DNA from: Pristionchus mayeri | Lineage: Eukaryota; Nematoda; Chromadorea; Rhabditida; Neodiplogasteridae | Assembly (NCBI GenBank): GCA_036245805.1 | Contig: BTRK01000001.1 | Location: 37,956,995 to 38,020,994, forward strand | Direction of reading: 5' to 3' | Length of the DNA stretch: 64,000 bases | Position numbers and translations under genes: made by a program | Notes under the pieces: generated by a model | Database searches by the model: none | Told to the model about the DNA's origin: nothing | The model's input: the letters and a program-made list of their open reading frames with translations, nothing else | Shown: positions 11,001-23,000 of the stretch, piece by piece | How positions within the stretch are numbered: the first letter of the stretch is position 1 | How the letters are laid out: the number at the start of each line of letters is the position of its first letter

Positions 11001-14000
11001 AGAGAGGGAGAGGGGGGGGTGCAATCTAATTGGTTTTTAGAGAGTGTGGAGATTGGAGAGAGCGATCATTTCGCACTCATTCGAGGAGAGCGAGCGGTGG
11101 GGGGGGGGGTGAGAAAGGGGAGGGGAGAGGCAAAAGAGGGTGGGGTAAGGGGAAAGGGGAAGATGGAGACGGGGGGGAAAGGTGGTGAATGAGCATACGG
11201 ATAGGGAACGGGGAGAGATTGAAGGAGAGATGACAGTCCAAGGGATACGAAAGGGGGAAGACAGTCCTAGAAATAGGATAGGGAGAGGAGATAGTCGTAG
11301 AGATGGAAGAGAGGATACTACAGATATGAGAGGAGGAGGAGAGGGTCCTAGAAATAGGAGTGGGGGAGGAGAGGATCCTAGAGATAGGAGAGGGAGAGGA
11401 TATAGTCCTAGAGATAAGAGAGGGGGAGCGGGGCCTAGAGATAGGAGAGGGTAGAAGAGGGTCCTAGAGATAGTAGAGGGGGAGGAGGAGGAAAGGGTCC
11501 TAGAGATAGGAGAGGGAGGAGGAGAGGGTCCTAGAGATAGGAAAGGAGGAGGAGAGGGTCATAGAGATAGGAGAGGGGGAGGAGAGGGTCCTAGAGATAG
11601 GAGAAGGGGGAGAGGGTCCTAGAAATAGGAGTGGGGGAGGAGAGGATCCTAGAGATAGGAGAGGGAGAGGATATAGTCCTAGAGATAAGAGAGGGGGAGC
11701 GGGGCCTAGAGATAGGAGAGGGTAGAAGAGGGTCCTAGAGATAGTAGAGGGGGAGGAGGAGGAAAGGGTCCTAGAGATAGGAGAGGGGGAGGAGAGGGTC
11801 CTAGAGATAGGAGAAGGGGGAGAGGGTCCTAAAGATAGGAGAGGGGGAGGAGAGTGAGGAGGAGGAAAGGGACCTAGAGATAGGAGAAGGGGGAGAGGGT
11901 CCTAAAGATAGGAGAGGGGGAGGAGAGTGAGGAGGAGGAAAGGGACCTAGAGATAGGAGAGGGAGAGGATAGAGTCCAAGAGATGGGAAAGGAGGAGGAG
12001 AGGGTCATAGAGATATGAGAGGGGGAGGAGAGGGTCCTAGAGATAGGAGAGGGGGAGGAGAGTGAGGAGGAGGAAAGGGACCTAGAGATAGGAGTAGGGG
12101 GGAGAGGGTCCTAAAGATAGGAGAGGGGGAGGAAAGGGTCCTAGAGATAGGAGAGGGGGGAGGAGAGGGTCCTAGAGATAGGAGAGGGGGGAGAGGGTCC
12201 TAAAGATAGGAGAGGGGGAGGAAAGGGTCCTAGAGATAGGAGAGGGGGGGGGGTAGGATAGGAGAGGGATGACCCCTAGATATGAGAAAGGAAAGGTAGC
12301 AATTGGAAGAAATGTGACCTTTGACGCGTTCCCTGATGATCAAAACACATGTCACCTCCTAGCCGCCTTTAGGCGGCTAGTCGTGACAGTCACAAACGAA
12401 AATCTAAGAAAAATACCTTTAAATGCGGACAGAAGAGGAGGTCCGAGAAGAGGCGGCGGCCACTCGGCACCGAGAGAAGAGACGAGAATGAGGGGAGGAG
12501 GGGAGGAGGGGAGAGGGGAGAGAGAGACAGAGAGTGAATTGTCACGTTTGAAAATTTGACAAGACGTAATTAAACAAATATTAGATAGGAGACCGAGTAT
12601 CTCAAAAATCGATCAAATTGTGACACAAGTTTTTCATCGAAAAACTTTCGAAAAGGGTTCTCGAGGGTGCTGAACACAATTGTATTGCAGAACTGTTTAT
12701 CACCAGATTCGTTGATTATCTCATAACTAGAAGTGTGCTCGCGCACTTTTGGGGTACGGTACTCTGCGCGGTTTCGGCAGTATTGACCACATCAGCTGGA
12801 GGGGTCGGCTGAGTGGGCTCAACTGAGGAGTCAGGCTTTTCTCCGTTCGCATTCTCTTCGTTGTTCTTTGGCTGTTGCACGTAGGAAGAACGCATTCGCG
12901 ATTGATTGATGTATCTCAGCTGCAATTTCAGGTATTATTATTTTTAAAAATAAATTTTTTTTTATTCTTCAAAATTCGAGTCGGCCTTTTTTTAGCTCGA
13001 TCGATTAAGCAGTGGGAAAGAGTAAGAAATAAAAAGTCCCGAATATCAAACTAGAAAATGTAATAAATCAAATTTGACTAGAATCAGCCTGCACATTGAG
13101 CAAGAAGAACGAAAATAAGTTATTATACTTTCAAATATTCTTAATAAAGTGCAATGCGGACACAGTTGCTATTTTTTTACGAAACTTTTAGATATCCTAG
13201 TTACTTCTCAGATTCGGCGTGGCTGAGAATGAGGGACTGGCTGACAGGAAGGTGCCCAAGCAGCCCAACGTATTCCAGGCAAAAGACGGAAAACCGGTGG
13301 GTCAATAATAATAATAATAATTTATCATGCTATCGGGCGCAAGAAAATAGATTATGAAACGTAAGCAACGAAATAAAACATGACAGACGATGTCACAACT
13401 AGGCAACAAAAAGATAGTCTAACGAACATTTAGTCATTCTTTGAATATTTAGTCATTCAAAGTACCTGTCAGCATTCAATCTTGTGCTGCAAATGTGCAC
13501 GTTGTTGGCGTCATTTTCTGATTCATAATATAGATCCGCTTCAATACGCGTAAGCTGAATGAGCTGCCGTACCATCTTCTGCGTGCTGGAAGGACTGAGG
13601 AGCTGCTGAATCTATGTCTATTCAACTATGACTTCCTCCAAGCGAAGGTCCTTTTTAAAGGAGGAATAGCGGCAAAACTAAAAATTTGACTTTTGCATTA
13701 CCACTTCCTAGCCTCAACGAAAAGATGAAATTTTCACATTTTTATCTCTTTTCTGAACTGTGTTTTCGCGACTTGGCTGATTGCCAGCTATGGACATTAG
13801 GGTCCAGTCCTCCTTTAAATGCAAAATTTAAGTTTTTGTGCTACTGATATGGATAAATTGGCGATATCCTTTCGAGTGACTTCTTCATTCGATAATTATT
13901 AGCCTAAGGTGTTCTAGAACTTGCAAAATAAGGAGGAAGGAAGTCTTTTCGTTAAGAGAGAGAGAGAGAGAGTTCTAAAATGGCTAAATCACTTTTCACC

Positions 14001-17000
14001 TCCCTTTTAGGTGAGCAGTTTCCCGCTGCAAGCAGTCATCGGCGACTACGACGACGCCATCACGAACCTCAACGACGGCGACGTCAGAAGGCAGTTGAAC
14101 CTCGTCGCTGACGCCCTCAGACTCTCGGCCAGTCTGCTGAGGTGAGCACGAAGCTCTCCATTCGGAAGGAAGAAATACGGAGGGGCAAATTGTATATGAT
14201 CACGGTGTTGTTTTCGTAATGCCATAAACATTCAATCCCTCTCATAGCTCAGGTTAGTTTCACTACACGCTCATCCCTCTCCTTCTTTATGTATATAACT
14301 AGGAGCAAAAAATGAATAGTCTCGCTTCTCAGACATATTGAGGTGTTCAGACACATTGAGGACTAGCTCACTCGAAATTTCGCAGTCTTCATGTCAATTT
14401 TTTGTAAGAGAATAGGATATAGTGCATGATAAAGGGAGAGTGTTCCTGCTTCAGAAGCCATGAAGGACTAGGACTTATCTTGTTTCTATTCCATTCCTCA
14501 CTGACGTAAGAAGACGCTGAAAAAGGAAAAAATTATCCCCTCCAGTGGTACTAGTCGGATGAGAACGTCATGCCGTCTTTGATGTATCGAAGGCGGCATG
14601 ACGTCATAGTTCTCATCCGAAGTAATGCAACTCCAGTCGTCATCCCACGATGCTTCCCTTCGAACTGGTTGGTCGTCTCCTACCTCTCGTGCCCAACAAC
14701 GTCCATCTGGCCAAATTGCTCATCGAATGCGACCTAGAGGGATGCAAGACTTCAGCCTTCTTGCCCGGTACGGTGCATTCCTGAGTTGTCATTCTAAGCA
14801 TTAGGCTTGGTAGTACGAGACGAGGTAGCGAGCCCGTTACGCCCCCCCCCCTATCTCGCAATACGAGGAGGGGGGAGGTCTAACGGGCTCGTTACCTCGC
14901 GTAGTATTGCCAACCCTAGTAAGCAACGTGGCATTTTATTGGCATATTCCTATCAGCGTTAGCATGTATGCACGGGAGAGTTTCACTCTTTATACTCGCT
15001 CACCTCTAGCTGTGCCCCGTAGAATATCGAGTGCTTGAGAGAGATCTAACCATGCTGGATCTCGAAATCGGTGGAATATCTAGGAACTATTTTCTTTCAG
15101 CCCATCACTGCTTCCATTCGCCCGGAGGACCCCTCAAATTCTCCCTAGAGGTCATTTTTATTATTATTTTAAACTGTATTATCTCTCGTTCATTGTATAA
15201 TTTATATAATTAATAAAATTAAGGAGCACATGTTCGCAGTGTTCGGGATGCAGCTAACGACGGATAAGAAGATGCTCGTGACAACTTCAAATCAGGTGCA
15301 GATCGACTCATTTATCTCAGTCTGCCATCCAAAACTATCCATTTGCATGATATCGTTTGAGTGGACATGAAATCCATTCAACAGATGTATTTCGTATGTT
15401 CTTTAGCTGCTGCTAACCGACGAGAGAGCAACCATCGGTTTAGCCCAGCAATTTTGGCTGCGAAATCTGAATTGAGTCCGATTTCACTACTCCTAATGAG
15501 AGAAATGTAAGGAGTGAATGGCATGCGCATGATAACTAATTCTTGCTAAGTTACTTACAAAGGTTCCGAAAAATTTAGTGGTCAAGGAAGTTGCATTTTA
15601 TTTGTAATGAACCTTGCGATTAAATTTTATATTTACCTGCTCAATCAAAGATCATCGTCTGGGACGTCTCCACAGGCGATCTCGCGCGTGTCGTCAATCC
15701 CAACATCGACGGCGTATTCTTCGGTAAGTGACAAAGCAATAACAATGTCTGTAATAACAACAACAACAACAATATCAGGGCTCTCACTGTCGCCGGATGA
15801 CAAGTACGCAGCGGTCTACACTAACAATAATCAGGTTACTGTTAAACATTTTTGATTTTCACTGATATTTCACTTCTCTCTGAATCCTCGGAACATCATG
15901 ATAATCATAATATTGAAGCATCTCATTCTTTGTGAATAGAGTGCTCCTCAAAATGTTAATCTACAATAATATTCCATGACTATCTGTAAAGTGCAAATTT
16001 CGTGCTCAGATTGCCAAATCGGTCGAAACGGGGTGAAAACGCTCACGTATAGAAGTTGAAAGATTGCGAAACCTACTAATACCAATTTCGTTAAGGTGAT
16101 CGTCATCTCTCTGATCACTGGCGAATACTTGAGCATCGAACCGGAAGTGATGGTCAACCAGATGGAGGTAGGCAGTCTTCGAATTTAAATTAATAAATTT
16201 TTTTCCCAGTAGTGATAGCGACTAGAAAATTGGAATAGGGGGGTGGAAAATCAAAATATATCCTCTTCTCCTCGACGTTTTCCACGGCATTATTTAGGTG
16301 GAGGCGGTCGAATGGACGATGGGCAATCAACTACTGCTTTGGTCTCGCACTCACTTCCTCATTTATGAACTGGGAGGGAAACTGCAGCACACGCAGTCGA
16401 TCGAGCAGATTGGAGGAGCCAAGGTAACCTTTGATCTTCATTCTTATGCCTCTGGTCGGCCATTGTATGGTCTGTTAAGAACGGAGGTCATACCGTTTAT
16501 TCACGAGGCTCAAGCCAGTAAAAATGTGAAAGTGATTTTGATTTAAGAAGTATCAGTTATTCACATTTTTTTTAGAAATTGCTGCACGTCTTCTACTGTG
16601 GTCCCCTTCGTGCGCGCTTCGTTACATGGTCAGGCGAGAGAGACGACTGGCAACTGGCACTAGTCGGATGCGAACCCATGGGTAATTTGCAGAGTTCCGA
16701 GAACTCTTCAATCTCCTAATTTTTATCATTCTCTCATCTCTCGATCAGTCCGTATTGTGTTAACAGAAATTTTCCCCGTTCAATAATACTTTATATTTTT
16801 CGATGGTATTTTTCATCTGTTTTGCCTACTTCGGCAATTTCATTCATAATTTTGATATGCATATCATATCTTTTCATCAATTTTCGATAAATCACGTATT
16901 GTACGCACATTTGAATGCGAACGGATCGTAATTAACTTCCCTCGTGCTCTCTCGTTCTCTCGCTCTCCTCCTCCTCCCCTCATTCGCTCGTCTCCGTCAT

Positions 17001-20000
17001 GTCTCGATCGGTTCACCTCCACCTCCTGCTCTTCCTCGCCCTCAATCAGGTTCGAATTATCGATTTATTTTTTTCACTGTTTTTCCTGTGAACCGTATCA
17101 TTACCGTACACTGGAATATCGTAACTTTCAAGGTCGTCTACTGCGAGGATGGCGTGCACGTGATCAGCGTCCAGGAGATCTACGATCTCTATGAGTTCGT
17201 TTTTTTCCGTCCTCTCTCATTTACTCCAAGTGCCCATTCCTACCGTACTCTTTCCAGCACGAGTCTCTCCACCACTGGCATGCAATGGTTATGGACTTCC
17301 ACCGCTGCCATCTTCGTGATAGGTTAATATAGCTCCTACCGTAACCCAATTACTGTATTCAGCTCTCTTCGGGAGCATCTTCTACTTCAATCGATTCATG
17401 CAGCACGAGTTGACCGAGTATGCGGTAGGTCACTAGATCTACTGTAATTCTCTACCGTATCCTGAAAAAAATCGATAAACGACTGCAGATCCTGCAACCG
17501 CAAGCCGCAGCCGAGACCAAGGACGCGTCCAAGATGAGCAAGCGAGAGACGAAGCGGGAGGAGACCAAGGTAGGCAAGATCAAAGATCAATATCTGGATT
17601 ATGGTTCTGGTTCACCGTTACGCTTACGGTAGGCTATTCTAGATGTATCTTTGGCAAGCATAAATCTACGCCTCGCCTTCCCCCATTCCTCGTTTGCAAA
17701 ATCAATAGTGGAAGGGCGCTGCGACTCGCTATTAGCTGGGCAGAGTACTGCCCTGAATGCTAACCTCTTCACTAGACTTGTTTTCTCCCTAATCCGATAG
17801 GCATAAGGAATAATGATGCTGCAATTAATTAATTATGTTTCAGGAAACTGCTAAGGAGGCGGTCCCGACTTCAACCGCGCCCGACTCAACGATGACGGCG
17901 CCGCCGCCCAAGGGAAACGTCATCATGCCCTGAAGATCAAAGATCAAAGATTAATCCGCCCCTCCTTTCTTTCTGCTAGAAAACAGCGCTTTTCGCTGTC
18001 TTTGTAGATCTTGAAAGGACGAGAATAAAATAACTTTGAAAGAAATAATATTGGAATACAGCAACAAATGAACACATCGTTCTCAAACGCAGATCGTTTA
18101 GTAGTGCATTGTTGAATAATTTTATGAGGATGGGCACCGGGAAACTGCTCAATAGTACACGTTAGGCGAGAAATGAAACAGCTCGCTCTCGTATTTTTCA
18201 CATCTAATCTCAAACGATAATTTGCACAACATTATCGGCATCGTTTACAGACTACTACGACCATTGCCTGTCGTGTGGGCATCAGAAGCTGCACTTTGAT
18301 ATGCATAAACGCACCTAAGGAGGGAACTGAAGAGGGCTAGAAACGTACATTTTTTCTCTATCCGCGCAATGTAGCTGATATCAGCATCATTTACCGCGGA
18401 GAAGATGATATCACTCTCTCTCTCACTTCCTCAAGGGAGAAATGAACTGTTTTCATTTTCCGGTCCCGGCTCTCGTTCTCTTCGTCCTCTCCACTTCACT
18501 GCCTCGATGGCATTCATTGACGCCGAGTGCAGCGAGGGATTCATGTGCGTGGAATATACGGATGATCTGGCAGTGGGCAATGCGCATGGTGAGAAGCTGT
18601 TAAAATTGTTTTGGGCTGCAGGACCCAATCAAACTGCAGATAATTTCAAGGTCTTTTATTTAGCGTTCTCTACAGACTTGTTTCCTCGGACCAGACAACA
18701 TCAATGCGTCTATAGCATAGCATGGACTCGAAAAATTAAGCGGGCTCAGACAATCCGACTAGTTTTGTAGGCATCAGAAACGTTCGCTTCGAGTATCCCT
18801 CGAGTATCACTCGTATAAATCTAACACAGTGATCTACCTCACCTCCTTTCTATATAGAATTCCATGAGGAATGAATGCTTCAGAAGATAACTACGTGGTC
18901 TTTCAGCGCAATTCAAGCCAAATGACGACTGCGGCAACTACGGCATTGTCCGATTCAGACTGGTCGAGAACGAATTCCGAATCGAAGTACGATAAAAAAA
19001 CTAATGTTTTTTACTTATAAAAATCAGGAGACGATTACGACGAAGTTGGAAGACCGTGCGAATGCGATGTACGTATTCAGAAAGCAGCCGAAGAGATTAA
19101 GGTGAAAACAATTTTTTTCATTTCCTTTTTTTCTATTTTTACCTTTTCTTTTCAAAAGATCGTAGGATGGAAAAGAGCATGAGCAATGAAACAAATTGTG
19201 AAAATAATATATTTACAGACGGCCAAGTGAGCTGAGACGGGCGAGCGAGTTGCTGGGTATCAGTGTTCCCGGTATGTCGATTAGAGGTACTATATCGGAA
19301 TGTATTTTTGCAAGAAAGTGAGATAGACAGAGAGGAAGAGATAGAGATAGAAAGATGCGATAGATCACTAGACTCGTGACTTTTGACTTTTTATTGTCAG
19401 GTTCTCGTCGCAACTCCGAAGTCGCATCAGCCTTCGACTGGCTCGTTGCAGTGACTATCGATGTATGGTCGAATCCAAGTGATAAAAATCAGTCCTCAAT
19501 CGACAGGGTTTCGTCCTGTACCGTAATCTCGTCAGTCTGGGGACTTCTCAGCTTCTCACCCTCAAACTACCCACGAACGTCCGCAACGTGCCTATACGGT
19601 ACGGATTTTCTTCGTTGATTTCAGATTTCTTAATTTAGTCCGACCTAGATGGCAACATATTTGTAAATTTTCAAATTCATCGAAAAGAAGGAAATACAGG
19701 CGCATTTGTCTAATGCAGAAAGGGAGAATGTGGGAAGTCAAGAAATCAGGGAGTATTATTCCAGTCCGATGCATTCCACCTCCGCCCTTTCGTTCGCTTC
19801 GAACGAGACGATTTTCGTGGCGGGAACCAGAAGGCATCTGTATCTCTGGAATATTGCCAGCGAGCAGGTGTAGACAAGAACTTTCATCATCTGAATATTG
19901 AGATTCTTTCATCATCTGATTCTAATGTATTTTTCACAAAAATGCGCTTGAACTTAGTGGAAAAGAGTTAGTTCTGTTAGAAAAATTTCCTGGAAAAAGC

Positions 20001-23000
20001 ATAAGATTGGATATTTTGAACGTTTGTTGCTTTGAGCTGTTGCGTGCTGTGGACGCTCACTTCGGTCGCATCCTCAACCTGCTCTCCATCTCAAACCCCC
20101 ATCAGAATCTGCTCATCTCATCCTCTATCGATCACTCCATCAAGGTTACTGTAGGCTACTGTATCGATCGATTATAATTTACACAGATCAGCATTTCGTG
20201 TACAATTGGCAAGAGGGGTGGCTTCGTAAGAAAGTACTTTTTCATCCGCGTTTTCTCTCACAAATCTGCTAGAGTTGGCAATACGAGGGGATGTTACGTT
20301 ACGCCCCCCCCCCCCCACCCTCCTCGGATTGCGAAATAAGAGTAGGGAGAGGATAACGAGCTCGTAACCTCCCCTCGTATTGTCAACCCTAAAATCTGCC
20401 CTGGTAAGCGAGCGCGTTGAATGACAGTGTAATTTATCGCTAAGCCATCCCTAGTAAGCAGCCATTTTCGCATTTTATTGGTTACAGTAGTCAATCTACC
20501 GTATCCAAGACTACCGTAGCCGTATAGATATGGAACATGGAGAACATCTTCGAGAAGTCTTATTCTATCTCAACGATGGACCAGCCGATCGAGCGCATTC
20601 TCATCGCCAAGAACAACCCCAGTCTAGCGGTAGTTCAGACGAGAAAGTATCTGGGCATATGGGATATTCGGTAAGGGGCATTTTGATAATTCAGTGTGAC
20701 GAATAATTTGAATGAAAATGCCGAAAACTTCGATAGTACAAGTGCATGAAATTCGAGTCACAGTATTCATTCTATAAACTTGAGAGAGAGGTCGAGTGGT
20801 GAGTTTGAGAGAATTAAGGGACTATGGTAATGATTCTTGACTTCTCTATGCTCGATTCCTCAATAAAGATGTGATGATCTCAAAACTTTCATGACTGATT
20901 CAATGTGTGAACCGAAAAAATCTAACTAGAAAATAATAGAGTAACTTCAGTGCTCATCGCTTCATCACTACTCTTGTCGCTAACGTGCACGGTGCAGTGG
21001 TCACTGACTGTCTGCTGGCTGCAGACGGAAGGACGATCATCGCAGTGAGACGCCCTTGGATTCTATCTCCCTTTTCCTGATCTTTTTCCGTACTTTCTCG
21101 AATCCTTTAGGGAAGAGAAAATAGTGGAAATTGGAGGGAAAAAAACTGTTCTCAAATAAATTTCAACCTATTGCTGAAAATGAACAGCTTGATGACGTCA
21201 TAGTTCTCATCCGACCCAGTGCCCGTTTTGTCAGGTGGAATCGGATACACTCCTCGTGTGGGAGTTGCGCACTCAGTCCGTCGTGCACTCCTTGCCTGCA
21301 CCTTCCGTCCACCAGATCGTATTCCTCTACCGGGAACACTACCTGGGTACGGTAACGAATCGATAAGTGATAGTATGACGTCATTACTTCATCACTTCAG
21401 GAGTCGTTTACAAGCAAGTGGACACTCCTGAGCACAAGGTGATATTTATACAATATGCTCCGTTCTGTTACCTGGACATTACATAACCAGACCTCAAATA
21501 GTGGAGAATAGGCCTATCATTCATCAAAGTTGTATAGATGGCTCGCTTCGCGGTGTACGCTCTTCCCTCCTTCGAGACACACTTCTCGTACGAGTATCCA
21601 TGCAGGATGTTCAGAGATGCCACACTCATGAAGGTAGCGTGGCATTATTCAGGGGGGGGGGAGATGAAAGAGAGTAAAGAACGAAAGACACCTCTCTTGT
21701 TTTTGCATGCCCTCTAACAAGTGAGTGACCAAATACCAACAAAATGCAGTGGCCATTGAAGGACCTGCTCCATGTTCTTTACTCATTTTAGCTCCAGTCA
21801 GTTAGATATTGCTACCTCTCAGGACGGTCGTACCGTGTGTCTCGTCGTTTTGTTCAAGGGCCACGACAGTCTCCAGACAATCGACGTCGTCGAGAAAGTG
21901 TTCAAGCACAAATTCAGGTCTTACTTTTCTTTTTTTCAGAACTGCGTGTTCTGGTCTGTCTCAGACCCCTCTAGATAAAACCTGCAAATTGACTAATATT
22001 CGGCAATTAACAGTTCCTTGAATACGGAGATTGAAAACTTGGAACGACCTTGATAAACATTTTACGGATAATCACACAGATCCGAATTTCCTTGAAGTCC
22101 GGCTCTAGGTTGGATGAGAACTATGACGTCATGCCGCCTTTGAAAGATCAAAGGCGGCATGACGTCACAGTTCTCATCCGACCTGGTGCTTTCCAGACCG
22201 CGCCAAGTGAAGAAGCAGAAGGACGTCATCGTGCATCGAGTCATCGGATCGCCCACGAACAGCAACCATGTGAGCAGGGGATGTAGGATGTGATGAGAGA
22301 TCTCGGAAAACGACGTATCGGAAATTTTTGGGAAAAAAGTCCAAGAGCACTCGCATGGAATTTCTGAGATGTTGTTTCCGAAATCTTTTTTTCGAGATGT
22401 CTTATCACGCTGTAGGAGGACGGAAGGGGTACGGTATCGATGAGTACGATAGATATGCTGCAGGTTTAGGATACAGTTGACGGAATGGTCAGCGAAACTA
22501 GTGACGGTGGAGAGAACAGGAGTAATTTAAATCACGAATTTAAATCGAATGAAAGAAAATAGTGAGATATTCTTAGATCTCACTTAAAGCCATTCTGAAG
22601 GGGAGATGATAGGGTACAGAAATCCAAATATCGATCCCGTAGATCATTGTGATGGACGGAGATGCACGCGGGTGCGTGTGGGATATGAAGAACCGCAAGC
22701 TGCTACGGGTGCTGCCCAACTTCAATGGTGAGAAATCTCGAAAATTTCCGCAGTCTTCCCACTAGGATAGAGATTTCACCACTGCGAAAAGATCGGATTT
22801 TCCATAAGTTAAACAGTAATCTGGGAAGTAGAGACGGAACTGACTTTCCTCACTTTGCTTATTCTCAACCTGAGCCTGTGCATGAGAGCCTGTGAGATGA
22901 TACAATTTGATCGTAGTCAAGCAATAGATTTTATCATAGAATGATGAGAGAGAAAGAGGAATGAAGTGCGTGAAATATCAAGTGTTTATTATCAATGGAA

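Noticed and set aside
9165..11454. Several Gly/Arg/Glu-rich open frames across the purine arrays
   Set aside because: They are translations of a 25-30-bp minisatellite; stops are rare simply because the strand lacks T.
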